From Bifidobacterium breve (lineage in GTDB: Bacteria; Actinomycetota; Acidimicrobiia; Acidimicrobiales; Acidimicrobilacustridaceae), in contig CAMCTY010000021.1 of NCBI GenBank assembly GCA_945878725.1, forward strand, positions 1-35,547: a stretch of 35,547 bases of DNA, read 5' to 3'. The translations under genes were made by a program, and so were the position numbers. Of the stretch, positions 16,035-24,769 are shown piece after piece (position 1 is the stretch's first letter; each line of letters starts with the position of its first letter). The notes below the pieces were generated by a model that had not been told where the DNA came from, did not search any database, and worked only from the letters and a program-made list of their open reading frames with translations.

Positions 16035-16786
16035 GTGATGCAACCCTCGGCGAGATCTGCGTTGTCGCAGTGGCCGACACGTTCCGTGGCGATGGGGAAA
16101 TCTTCGCCTCCGGCATGGGCACCATCCCGATGCTGGGCGCCCGCTTGGCCCGCGCCACCTTCGAGCCGGATCTCCTCGTCAGCGATGGCGAAGCCTTCTT
16201 CGTGGCCAACAACCTCCCGGTCGGCGGCACCGACAAAGAGGTCGAAGGCTGGGTTCCATTCCGTTCGGTATTCGACACGCTCTGGGGCGGTCGTCGTCAC
16301 GTCGTGATGGGAGCCAGTCAGATCGACTCGTTCGGAAACCAGAACATCGCCAACATCGGGGCCTGGGAAAAGCCGAAGGCGCAGTTGCTCGGTGTACGTG
16401 GCGCTCCGGGAAACACGATCAATCACACGACCTCGTACTTCATTGGCAACCAGACCAATCGGGTGTTCGTTGAGAAGGTCGACACGGTTTCAGGCATCGG
16501 TTATGACCGTGCCGCGAAACTGGGGGAGTGGGTCAAGGCTCATCACGAACTTCGCCGTGTCGTTACCAACCTCGCTGTCTACGACTTCAACACACCTGAC
16601 CATCACATGAGGGTGGCGTCGTTGCACCCGGGCGTGTCGATCGATGATGTCGTCGCAGCAACCGGTTTCGAACTTGTCATTCCCGCCGACATCCCCACTA
16701 CCCGCCTTCCGACGGATGAGGAACTCACTGTGCTGCGAGAAGTTCTCGATCCCCGCTCGTTCCGCGATCGCGAATTGCCGGCCTGA
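16031..16786 (+). CDS. ipdB: IpdB, beta subunit of COCHEA-CoA hydrolase
   Basis: A 251-residue CoA-transferase-fold beta subunit forming the IpdAB hydrolase. Length agrees with mycobacterial IpdB. Recognisable stretches are FASGMGTIPMLGARLAR, GASQIDSFGNQN and GAPGNTINHTTSYF. In this family the beta subunit lacks the glutamate used by true class I CoA transferases to form the enzyme-CoA thioester. Its start overlaps ipdA (ATGA) and the A of its stop TGA is the A of the ipdC ATG, so the three subunits are translationally coupled. Confidence 0.94.
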   Translation: MSDATLGEICVVAVADTFRGDGEIFASGMGTIPMLGARLARATFEPDLLVSDGEAFFVANNLPVGGTDKEVEGWVPFRSVFDTLWGGRRHVVMGASQIDSFGNQNIANIGAWEKPKAQLLGVRGAPGNTINHTTSYFIGNQTNRVFVEKVDTVSGIGYDRAAKLGEWVKAHHELRRVVTNLAVYDFNTPDHHMRVASLHPGVSIDDVVAATGFELVIPADIPTTRLPTDEELTVLREVLDPRSFRDRELPA

Positions 16787-17877
16787 TGCACCCGGCGCTG
16801 AACACCTCGCTCGTTGAACTTCTGGGTTCGCGTTATCCGATCGTCCAGACAGGCATGGGCTGGGTCGCCGGCCCAAAACTGGTATCGGCCACATGCAACG
16901 CTGGTGCCTTCGGGATCATCGCGTCGGCAACGATGACGTACGACGAGCTTGTCGTCGCCATCGCCGAGACGAAGCGTCGCACCACCGCTCCCTTCGGCGT
17001 CAATCTGCGCGCTGACGCCGACGATGTCCGTCAGCGACTCGAGCTTCTCGTACGCGAGGGAATCCCGGTGGCTTCGTTTGCGCAGGCACCAAAGAAAGAC
17101 CTCATCGACTACCTGCACGATCATGGCGTCAAGGTGATGCCATCGATCGGCGCCAAGCGCCATGCCGAGAAGGTCATGGAGTGGGGTGTCGATGCGATCC
17201 TTGTCCAAGGCGGCGAGGGTGGCGGTCACACCGGTTCAGTCCCCACTTCTTTGCTGCTTCCCGAAGTTGTTGACGTCGTGGGTGGCCGGGTTCCGGTTGT
17301 CGCCGCCGGTGGCTACTTCGATGGTCGCGGTCTTGTGAGCGCACTTGCTTACGGGGCTAGTGGCGTCGCTATGGGAACTCGTTTCCTGCTTACCTCTGAT
17401 TCTGCGGTTCCGGCCGAGGTGAAGAAGGCCTACCTCGGTACCGGTGTGACCGGCACGATCGTCACCACGAAAATCGACGGTGCACCGCACCGCGTCATCC
17501 GCACCGACCTCGTCAAGCAGATGGATGGCGCTTCACCGATCACGGCCGTTCCCAAGGCAGTCTTCAACGCCGCGAAGTTCCGTAAGTACACAGGGCTTTC
17601 ATGGATACAGATGGCCCGCGAAGGTCTGGATATGAAGAAGCGCATGGATCTTCCGTGGGCCGAGGTCATCATGGCGGGCAACACGCCGATTCTCACCAAG
17701 GTCACCTTGTGTGACGGCGATCTTGATGCTGGCATTCTTCCTACCGGGCAGGTTGTCGGCGTCATCGATGATCTGCCGTCGGCTGACGAACTCATACGCC
17801 GGATCATCGCCGAAGCCGAAGCCACACTTGACCGCCTGGCTGGTCGCACGCCGGGTTCATCCATTCAGGAGTCCTGA
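16786..17877 (+). CDS. ipdC: IpdC-like flavin-dependent (nitronate-monooxygenase-fold) reductase
   Basis: A 363-residue TIM-barrel flavoprotein of the nitronate monooxygenase family. IpdC is required for HIP catabolism and is thought to act in hydride transfer on a CoA-bound ring intermediate. The N-terminal PIVQTGMGWVAGPKL (20-34), GGEGGGHTGS in the middle (FMN phosphate region) and VAAGGYFDGRGL followed by GASGVAMGTRFL are standard flavin-binding elements. It shares one base with ipdB and one with the following maoC gene. The C-terminal region after residue 320 is acidic and predicted helical. Confidence 0.92.
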   Translation: MHPALNTSLVELLGSRYPIVQTGMGWVAGPKLVSATCNAGAFGIIASATMTYDELVVAIAETKRRTTAPFGVNLRADADDVRQRLELLVREGIPVASFAQAPKKDLIDYLHDHGVKVMPSIGAKRHAEKVMEWGVDAILVQGGEGGGHTGSVPTSLLLPEVVDVVGGRVPVVAAGGYFDGRGLVSALAYGASGVAMGTRFLLTSDSAVPAEVKKAYLGTGVTGTIVTTKIDGAPHRVIRTDLVKQMDGASPITAVPKAVFNAAKFRKYTGLSWIQMAREGLDMKKRMDLPWAEVIMAGNTPILTKVTLCDGDLDAGILPTGQVVGVIDDLPSADELIRRIIAEAEATLDRLAGRTPGSSIQES

Positions 17878-18332
17878 TGACCACGATTCTCAACGGCGTC
17901 GACGGCGTGAAGGCTGCCCTCGGCACCCATCTCGGATACAGCGACTGGCTGCTCATCGAACAGGACCGTGTGAATCTGTTCGCCGAGGCAACGGGCGATC
18001 ATCAGTGGATCCACGTCGATCCGGAACGGGCCAAGGACGGCCCGTTCGGAGCGGCGATCGCCCACGGCTATCTCACGATGTCACTTTCGAACTATTTCCT
18101 GCCGCAGATCGTGGAGGCGCAGGGCTTCTCAGCCGGCGTGAACTACGGCGTCGACAAGGTTCGCTTTCCGTCACCCGTCAAGGTGGGGGAGCGAGTCCGT
18201 GCCGGTGCCGAACTGGTCGAGGTAACCGAAGTGAATGGTGGTCTCCAGACCATCATGCGTGTCACCATCGAGATTGAGGGCGGCACCAAGCCAGCCTGCG
18301 TGATCGACGCAATCTCGCGCTGGCTCGTCTGA
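17877..18332 (+). CDS. MaoC-like (R)-specific enoyl-CoA hydratase, HtdZ/NodN type
   Basis: A 151-residue single-hotdog hydratase that would add water to a trans-2-enoyl-CoA. The catalytic motif ATGDHQWIHVDP carries Asp41 and His46, followed by GPFGAAIAHGYLTMSL, a pattern like the mycobacterial Rv0130/HtdZ group (also about 151 residues). It differs from the two-subunit ChsH1/ChsH2 steroid side-chain hydratase. Its ATG shares one base with the ipdC stop, so it belongs to the ipd operon and probably hydrates an unsaturated product after ring opening. Confidence 0.88.
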   Translation: MTTILNGVDGVKAALGTHLGYSDWLLIEQDRVNLFAEATGDHQWIHVDPERAKDGPFGAAIAHGYLTMSLSNYFLPQIVEAQGFSAGVNYGVDKVRFPSPVKVGERVRAGAELVEVTEVNGGLQTIMRVTIEIEGGTKPACVIDAISRWLV

Positions 18333-18369
18333 GCCGTCGCAAACGCACAACCGAGTTGGGGGAAACATC

Positions 18370-19527
18370 ATGGCGAATCCGATCGGACCGCTGAGCGCGG
18401 GCGACGAACTTTTCAACCACCAGATCATCGACACGGTGGCCGTGGTCGGTACGAGTGACTTGGCCTGGACGGAGAAGGTCTGCGCTCAAGCAATGGCGAA
18501 GGACGGCAGCCTGCAATTGGGTTTCGGTCTCGGTAAGTACACCAATCGGAACGTCATGGACGCCTACGGGGGCGTGTCGCGCGGTCGCGAACAACTCGCG
18601 GTCCGTATGAGCCGTCGGCTGTCGGACGATCCTCAACTCCTGGGTGGTGGTCCGATCCGCTACGAGATCGTCGAACCGCTGAAGAAGATCCGGTTTGTTC
18701 TCGAACCAAACGACACGCAGCCGATTGCCTTCGATTGGTTGTTCGAATCGGTTCTTGAACCGATGGTCGAGGAACGCACCCACAACCGCTCCACATTCCG
18801 TGTCGCCTCCGAGCTGGTCCGCTATCACCAGATCGGCGTCTGTTCGGGTTGGGTCGAGGTCGACGGAGTTCGGACCGAGATGAATCCCGATACCTGGGTG
18901 TCGACACGCGATCACTCATGGGGTGTCCGTTATGACGTCGGTGAACCTCCAACCGACATGGAGCCCCAGCGCGGTCTCGATGGTGCGCAGTTCCAGTTCT
19001 TCTGGAGCCCGATCCTCATGGAGCGTCCTGACGGCAGCCGCTACGGCCTGTTCTTCAATGTCGCCAAAACCGTCTTCCCGGGGTTCATGCAAAAGAGCGT
19101 TACCGCACTCATAGAGGAGACCGACGGTTCGGTCACCCACATGGCCGACGTTGAGCAGGACTTCACCTACGACACTTCCAACCGTCGCCTTAAGGGCGGG
19201 CAGATTCTCGCGACGATGTCTGACGGCTCGTCCCGTACGTTTGGTGTCGAGGTTCTTGGCGACACGGGCTTCCATCTCGGAGCTGGCCTGTATTTCGGTT
19301 GGAACGGACACCATCACGGCGAGTGGCGTGGCCCGCTTGTCGTCGAAGGCGAACGCATCGCCGACTGCACGACTCCGGAGAACGCACGACTGCTGCATCA
19401 GATTCGAGACACGACAGTTCGCGTCACCGATCCAATTGGTGGCGGCGTGGGCTACGGCAACATGCAGCCCATCGTGGTCGGAGCGTTCCCCGAACTCGGC
19501 CTGGATGCCGAGTCGTCCTTTATGTAG
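18370..19527 (+). CDS. Unrecognised 385-residue protein at the end of the ipd operon
   Basis: A 385-residue soluble protein without signal peptide or membrane segments. It is rich in aromatic, glycine and beta-strand-like segments, with repeated short motifs such as WVSTRDHSWGVRYDVG and FGWNGHHHGEWRGPLVVEG. This resembles the AttH/CrtC type of double-lipocalin proteins, but I cannot assign it firmly. ATG 18370 follows GGGGG by 7 bases. It lies 37 bases after maoC on the same strand and a hairpin follows its stop, so it is probably the last gene of the echA20-ipdABC operon. A role as steroid-binding or isomerising protein would be inference. Confidence 0.75.
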   Translation: MANPIGPLSAGDELFNHQIIDTVAVVGTSDLAWTEKVCAQAMAKDGSLQLGFGLGKYTNRNVMDAYGGVSRGREQLAVRMSRRLSDDPQLLGGGPIRYEIVEPLKKIRFVLEPNDTQPIAFDWLFESVLEPMVEERTHNRSTFRVASELVRYHQIGVCSGWVEVDGVRTEMNPDTWVSTRDHSWGVRYDVGEPPTDMEPQRGLDGAQFQFFWSPILMERPDGSRYGLFFNVAKTVFPGFMQKSVTALIEETDGSVTHMADVEQDFTYDTSNRRLKGGQILATMSDGSSRTFGVEVLGDTGFHLGAGLYFGWNGHHHGEWRGPLVVEGERIADCTTPENARLLHQIRDTTVRVTDPIGGGVGYGNMQPIVVGAFPELGLDAESSFM

Positions 19528-19533
19528 TTGCCG

Positions 19534-19553
19534 CCGGCGGGCTGACCCGCCGG
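19534..19553. terminator. Bidirectional terminator hairpin
   Basis: CCGGCGGG (19534-19541) and CCCGCCGG (19546-19553) form a perfect 8-bp stem with a CTGA loop, in the 33 bases between the convergent stops at 19527 and 19561. It can serve both operons. No T-run on either side. Confidence 0.75.
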
Positions 19554-19560
19554 ACGACGA

Positions 19561-22371
19561 CTAGCTGTCTGATCGGGCGATCGCTCGCTCGTCGGTTCCG
19601 AGGTACGAGGCGATCACAAGCGGGTTGTTGCGTACCTCGTTCGGCGTGCCTTCGGCGATGACGGCGCCAGCTTCAAGGCAGTAGATGCGATCTGAGATCG
19701 ACATGACCATGGGCATGTCGTGCTCGATGATGAGGATGGACGCACCGAGTTCCTTGCGAATGGAACGGATCAGCGGCCCGAATGCTTCGGTCTCGCGCTG
19801 GGCCACACCGGCGGTGGGTTCGTCGAGCAGGAGCAGTTCGCTGTCGAGGGCGAGAAGTGCTCCGAGTTCGACGATGCGCCGGGTGCCCGTGGAAAGTTCG
19901 CCTAGGAGCGAATCGGCATAGCGGGTGAGACCAAGGTGGCCAATGATCTCGTTGGCCTGTTTGCGCTTGCGATTCTCCCGCTGCGGTGACGGGGGGAGCG
20001 AAAGCATGGATGGCACCAGCAACGTACGTTCGCGGGCCTCGAGCGCAACCATGAGCGTTTCGCGAACCGACAGCGAGGCGAACAGTCGAGCATTTTGGAA
20101 TGCACGGCCAATGCCGAGGCGTGATCGTCGAGGTGCTGATCGCTGGTTGGCTTCAACTCCAAAGATCTCGATCGTTCCATTGCTGGGGACAAATCCAGAA
20201 ATGGCGTTCATGAGCGTGGATTTACCCGCACCATTGGTGCCGATGAGTCCGACGATCTCACCCGGTCGAACTTCGATTGAAACCTTGTCGACGACGACAC
20301 GACCACTGAAGGAAACGGTGACATCACCGACGACCAGTGGGCTGCTTGAGGCCTGATCGTGGGTCTTGACGGTGGCGAGTGTTGACAATCCCTGTGTCTG
20401 GGTATTGCGCTGGGGTTCCCAACCGGTGCGCTTCGCCAGCCACCCGAGGAGCATGTCGCGCCCCGAGTGGATGATCGAGATCAAGCCACCGGGGAAGTAG
20501 AGAAGTACGACCAACATGCCGATACTGCTCGCGAAGAGCTTCACCTGCGGGGTGCCGTCGAAGAGGATTGGCAGAGCCACGATGACAATCACGCCGAGGA
20601 TTGCACCAGTCACTGACGCAATGCCTCCGACAACTGCGACGGCAACGACGCGCAACGATTGCTCCACGTCGAACCAGCCGCCGTTGGGACTGACCTCAAG
20701 CTGAGCCGACAGCAAGGGGAGCAGGCCACCCGCAAGAGCGGCGAGACCGCCGGAGATGGCGAACGCCATGATCTTTTTCGCAGCAGGCGAGACGGTGTAT
20801 GCCGCGGCAGTGAGTTCATTGTCACGAACGGCGATGATCGATCGTCCCACGCCGGTACGCCGGAGCTGCCACACCAGAACGATGGCGATGACGGTTACAA
20901 GAAGACAGAACCAATAGATGCCCTGGAAGTTGTTCCCCTTCACCGTCCAAAACAGAAGCTTGTAGCCCTTGGCTCGGTTGGCATCGAGAACTGCGATGCC
21001 GCCAGTAGTGGAAAGGGCATCGTTGAAGATCAGCCAGTTTCGGACCATCAGACCGAACCCAAGAGTGATCACGGCAAGGAAGAGGCCCTTGATGCGCAAT
21101 GCGGGAATGCCAACGATGAGAGCAGCGATCGCTCCAAAGGCAACGCCGAACAGAATCGCGACCGGGATGGGTAGTCCATCGGAGAACTTCACGGTTGCGT
21201 AGGCGCCGATGGCAACGAAACCGAACTGACCGAGCGAGAGTTGGCCTGCCCAGCCGGTGAGAACAGTGACCGAGAGCGCGGCGATGATCCACACAAGGAT
21301 TTCGGAATAGCGCAACCAATCGGTCGGCTTGTCGAAAAGTTGGGGGAGCAGTAGCGCTCCGGCGATGAGCAAGCCGATACCTGCTGCAGTCGAGGCCCGA
21401 AAGAGCGGGTGCTTGCGCAACTCCTCGTTGGCAGCCTTCATCTTGGTTGTGAGCTGCCATTCATCTGCGCTCATACCCGTCGTGCGACCGCGCAGGACGA
21501 TGAGAACCAACAGAATCACAAAGATGGCAAGGACATTCGATCCTTGAGGCACTTCGCCGATCTGCCCCCATGTGATGAAGAGCATGTTGACGATACCGAC
21601 GACGACGCCGCCAACGACTGTCATCGGGAATGATCGCATTCCGCCGAACATCGCGGCAGTGAGCGAAAGCAGAAGGAGGGTTGGCCCGAGGGCCGAACTG
21701 ACAGTTGCGATGTTGCCGCCTTGGACGGGAGCGATGAGCAAAGCCGCAATCACGGCGAGCAGGCCGGCAAGAGCCCAGACCTTTGTCGAGATGGCTCGGA
21801 TTGAGATACCGGCCAATTGGGCGGAAGGTGCGTTGTCGGCTGTGGCGCGTACCTGACGACCGAAGCGTGACCGCTGGAGCAACCACATGAGTCCAAGCAT
21901 CAACACGGGGACAGCGACGATGATTGTCAACATCGGACCCGTCACGGTTACCCCGGCCGGTTCCCAGCTTCCTTTGAAGAGGACGGGGTAGCTGACGCCA
22001 GCTTCCTTGCCTTCAGGGATTGGCAGGCGTAATTGCAGCAACTGGATGAGCTGAGTCAATCCGAGCGTTGCGACGAAAAGCAGTAACCGGGGCTGCGTGA
22101 ACAACCGTCGGAGAATGAGTTCAGATGCCACTCCGAGAATGACGCCCGATGCCAGAGCGACTGGAACTGACCAGGCATAAGGCACGCCGTACTCAATGAA
22201 AAGCAACGCCATGGCGTAGCCGCCGAACGCACCGATTTGGCCTTGAGCGAAGTTGATAACGCCGGTCGCACGGAAAATGAGTACGAGGCCGAAGGCGACG
22301 AGGGAATAGACGAGTCCCTGAACGAGGCCAGAAAAGATGATGTCTCCGCTAATTGTGAGTCCGAACAACAT
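19561..22371 (-). CDS. Triple fusion LivH-LivM-LivG ABC importer protein
   Basis: A 936-residue chain that fuses both permeases and one ATPase of a branched-chain-type importer. Residues 1-295 are LivH-like (FRATGVINFAQGQIGAFG at 33-50), a charged linker spans about 296-325, and about 326-645 are LivM-like (GWAGQLSLGQFGFVAIGAYA and GIPALRIKGLFLAV). After a 35-residue linker, about 679-930 are LivG-like with Walker A GTNGAGKST (711-719), signature variant LSTGT (826-830) and Walker B LLLLDEP (846-852). The reading frame is continuous. The start is one base after the stop of the upstream MFS-LivF gene, so translation is probably coupled. Together with that gene it supplies every part of an importer except the binding protein, which is encoded divergently at 24770. 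Confidence 0.93.
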   Translation of the reverse strand: MLFGLTISGDIIFSGLVQGLVYSLVAFGLVLIFRATGVINFAQGQIGAFGGYAMALLFIEYGVPYAWSVPVALASGVILGVASELILRRLFTQPRLLLFVATLGLTQLIQLLQLRLPIPEGKEAGVSYPVLFKGSWEPAGVTVTGPMLTIIVAVPVLMLGLMWLLQRSRFGRQVRATADNAPSAQLAGISIRAISTKVWALAGLLAVIAALLIAPVQGGNIATVSSALGPTLLLLSLTAAMFGGMRSFPMTVVGGVVVGIVNMLFITWGQIGEVPQGSNVLAIFVILLVLIVLRGRTTGMSADEWQLTTKMKAANEELRKHPLFRASTAAGIGLLIAGALLLPQLFDKPTDWLRYSEILVWIIAALSVTVLTGWAGQLSLGQFGFVAIGAYATVKFSDGLPIPVAILFGVAFGAIAALIVGIPALRIKGLFLAVITLGFGLMVRNWLIFNDALSTTGGIAVLDANRAKGYKLLFWTVKGNNFQGIYWFCLLVTVIAIVLVWQLRRTGVGRSIIAVRDNELTAAAYTVSPAAKKIMAFAISGGLAALAGGLLPLLSAQLEVSPNGGWFDVEQSLRVVAVAVVGGIASVTGAILGVIVIVALPILFDGTPQVKLFASSIGMLVVLLYFPGGLISIIHSGRDMLLGWLAKRTGWEPQRNTQTQGLSTLATVKTHDQASSSPLVVGDVTVSFSGRVVVDKVSIEVRPGEIVGLIGTNGAGKSTLMNAISGFVPSNGTIEIFGVEANQRSAPRRSRLGIGRAFQNARLFASLSVRETLMVALEARERTLLVPSMLSLPPSPQRENRKRKQANEIIGHLGLTRYADSLLGELSTGTRRIVELGALLALDSELLLLDEPTAGVAQRETEAFGPLIRSIRKELGASILIIEHDMPMVMSISDRIYCLEAGAVIAEGTPNEVRNNPLVIASYLGTDERAIARSDS

Positions 22372-22372
22372 T

Positions 22373-24580
22373 TCAGGCTCCCTCGCCGCTCAGGAAGACG
22401 GCCCGAAGGAGGTCGTCGCGTTCCAACAATTCCTGTGCTGGTCCTTCGAATTTCACTTGACCGCGTTCCATAAACACGGCTCGATCGGCAACTGACAAGG
22501 CAACATTCACCGACTGCTCGACCAACACCATGGTGGTTCCCTGCTCTTTCAACTTTTCGACAATTCCGAGTAGGCGTTGGACCACGATCGGAGCGAGCCC
22601 AAGGGACAACTCATCGATGAGCAGGAGTTCGGGTTCAAGCATGATCGCTTTGCCGAGGGCCAGCATTTGCTGCTGACCGCCGGAAAGCGATCCGGCTTTC
22701 GAGTCGATGAGATGGGTGAGTTCGGGGAAGGTTTCGAAGGTGGCTTCCATTCGCTCGGCCCGCTTTGTCTTGTCCTCGATGAGTTCGCTCCAAACTTCGA
22801 GGTTCTCGGCGACAGTCATCGACGGGAAGACCGCTTCGCCGCCGGGGATCTGCATCATGCCGAGAGCGACGCGGTACTGAGGATCGACGAGCGTGATCGT
22901 GCGCCCGTTCATACGGACGACTCCGCGGTCGGGGTTGAGTAGACCACTTATGGATCTGAGGATGGTGGACTTTCCGGCGCCATTGGTTCCGAGGAGCGCG
23001 AGGCATTCGCCTCGCTTGACTTCGAATGACACGTCGAACAGAACCTGCATCGTGCCGTAGGAGGCGTCGACATTTCGTACCTGGAGAACGGGGACGTTCT
23101 CGGGATCGGCAGCCATTCGTTTTTGCTCTTCTTGCATCTCCATGAGCTCTGAAACCGTGAGTGAGATGTCACGCTTCATATAGCGGGATCCGTAGATGAT
23201 CATCAGGCCACCGATGAGGGTGGCGGGAGGAATCACGACGGTGAGGGCGGTGCGCTGACCGAATGCATCGGAGAATGCACCGGTGAGAAGGCCGCCAAAG
23301 AAGCCGCCCATCAGGAAGATGTAAACACCGACCATCGAGAATGCCTGAGCCCGCATTTGGTAGGGAACGACAGCGGAGATTGTTGGCCCTAATTGGGTGA
23401 AGGCCATTCCTTGGCACGCGTTGCCAATGGCAAAGAATGCAATCAGGATTGCGGCTTGCTGAAATCGGAGTCCGACGGTCAGGAACAGTCCGTACATCAA
23501 AATTGATCCGCCCATGAGTTTGAGCGCCGACGGCGGATTCCTTCGAAAGAGGCGCTCGCCGTAACGGCCAGCTATGGGAATCGCAATTACCGAGACAGAC
23601 CACGTGATCGACATGATCCAACCGCGCTTGAATGCCCCATACCCGTAGATATCTTTCATGAGCAGGTTGAAGGTGGCGGGTACCGCAACGAGCGCGAAAC
23701 CAAGAACGCCGATGCCGACGACGAGGAAATAAAAGGTTCGAACTTTTTTGAGCCTTGCCATCGCGGCGCTAAGTCGAACCGGTCCGTCATGAACTTCGCT
23801 TTCGGTGATGTCCTCACCAAAAACGGCTTCTTGTTCGTTACGACCGCGCTTTGGCTCGCGCTTGAAGGCAAACGCAATAGCGAGTGCCGTAGCCGGGAAT
23901 CCGAACATCCAAAACACCCAGCGCCAGTCACCGGCTTGGTCGCCAGCGATGAGGACAATTCCGCCCGCCACGATCGGCCCGACAATTTGACCGATTGGTC
24001 GACCCAGAGTTTGGGCGGCGAACATGCGAGTACGGACCCCGATCGGATACTGATCGGCGATCAATGAAGGGGTGATCGGAATATTCGCTGACTTGCCAAT
24101 TCCTGTTCCTGCAGTGCCGAACGCCATCTGGAACGGATTCACGATGAAACCGAGACCTACACCGCAAGCCCCCCAGACTCCAGTAGCAATGCTGAGAACC
24201 TTCGTGCGGGAATAGCGGTCGGCCAGCCAAGCAAATGGCAACGAGGCAAGGACCAGCACGACGCCGCCAAAACTGATGAGACCGAGAAGCGTCGTATCGG
24301 AAATATCAAGCGACTCTTGGATGTCGGGGCCGAGGACGAGAAGGGCCACGGTCTGAAATTCTTCGACGACGATGAGCAACAGCAGTAGGACGATCATCGA
24401 GACCCCGCCCTGTTTCAGACCCTCACGCAGGCGCATCTCTTTTCCGCCGACTCCAGGCAGAAGGTCGTCGGGGAGCACCATGGTCTCTTCATTGGCAGCG
24501 TCGAGGCGGTGCTGCTCTTCCTCGAAGATCACCGAGGTCAGGCTCGCCAAGCTTTCGTTTGTTACTGAATCTTGATCCAT
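22373..24580 (-). CDS. MFS transporter fused to a LivF-type ABC ATPase
   Basis: A 735-residue protein with two transport domains from unrelated mechanisms. Residues about 50-480 form a 12-helix major facilitator domain, with a motif-A-like LADRYSRTK after the second helix. A short charged linker (about 481-496) leads to a complete LivF ATPase (about 497-735): Walker A GTNGAGKST (531-539), signature LSGGQQQ (632-638), Walker B LLLIDE (652-657) then LSLGLAP. The ATPase half lies at about 22376-23092. There is no frame break. The downstream LivHMG chain lacks a LivF, so this domain is its natural partner. In-frame ATGs in the linker could in principle yield a separate LivF. MFS-ABC fusion is very unusual; a drug or steroid substrate is speculation. 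Confidence 0.93.
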   Translation of the reverse strand: MDQDSVTNESLASLTSVIFEEEQHRLDAANEETMVLPDDLLPGVGGKEMRLREGLKQGGVSMIVLLLLLIVVEEFQTVALLVLGPDIQESLDISDTTLLGLISFGGVVLVLASLPFAWLADRYSRTKVLSIATGVWGACGVGLGFIVNPFQMAFGTAGTGIGKSANIPITPSLIADQYPIGVRTRMFAAQTLGRPIGQIVGPIVAGGIVLIAGDQAGDWRWVFWMFGFPATALAIAFAFKREPKRGRNEQEAVFGEDITESEVHDGPVRLSAAMARLKKVRTFYFLVVGIGVLGFALVAVPATFNLLMKDIYGYGAFKRGWIMSITWSVSVIAIPIAGRYGERLFRRNPPSALKLMGGSILMYGLFLTVGLRFQQAAILIAFFAIGNACQGMAFTQLGPTISAVVPYQMRAQAFSMVGVYIFLMGGFFGGLLTGAFSDAFGQRTALTVVIPPATLIGGLMIIYGSRYMKRDISLTVSELMEMQEEQKRMAADPENVPVLQVRNVDASYGTMQVLFDVSFEVKRGECLALLGTNGAGKSTILRSISGLLNPDRGVVRMNGRTITLVDPQYRVALGMMQIPGGEAVFPSMTVAENLEVWSELIEDKTKRAERMEATFETFPELTHLIDSKAGSLSGGQQQMLALGKAIMLEPELLLIDELSLGLAPIVVQRLLGIVEKLKEQGTTMVLVEQSVNVALSVADRAVFMERGQVKFEGPAQELLERDDLLRAVFLSGEGA

Positions 24581-24609
24581 CGACGTAACCGACCCCCGGT
24601 GGTAGAGAT

Positions 24610-24626
24610 GGCATCAGATTGATGCC
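24610..24626. promoter_or_regulatory. Candidate operator before the MFS-LivF gene
   Basis: GGCATCA-GAT-TGATGCC is a perfect 7-bp inverted repeat with a 3-base spacer, 29 bases upstream of the MFS-LivF start within the 189-base divergent promoter region. It suits a dimeric repressor acting on the minus-strand operon. Confidence 0.55.
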
Positions 24627-24720
24627 GAAGAAGACCCCACTACGAATGTCCGAACCTAGCGCAAAAACGGCATGGGTGACGCGGGTCACAGGGGGTCGCT
24701 TTTTTGTATTACTCTCTTGG

Positions 24721-24740
24721 CATCTCATATCTGTGAGATG
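24721..24740. promoter_or_regulatory. Candidate operator before SBP 2
   Basis: CATCTCA (24721-24727) and TGAGATG (24734-24740) form a perfect 7-bp inverted repeat with a 6-base spacer, 29 bases upstream of the binding-protein start. It differs in sequence from the palindrome at 24610-24626, so the two divergent genes may answer to different regulators. Confidence 0.55.
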
Positions 24741-24769
24741 AAATTCTTGATGACTATCAGGGGGTTGAA

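Noticed and set aside
22373..24580. MFS-LivF as a sequencing artefact joining two genes
   Set aside because: The frame is continuous over 735 codons with a plausible charged linker, and both halves are full length; a single indel would not give this.
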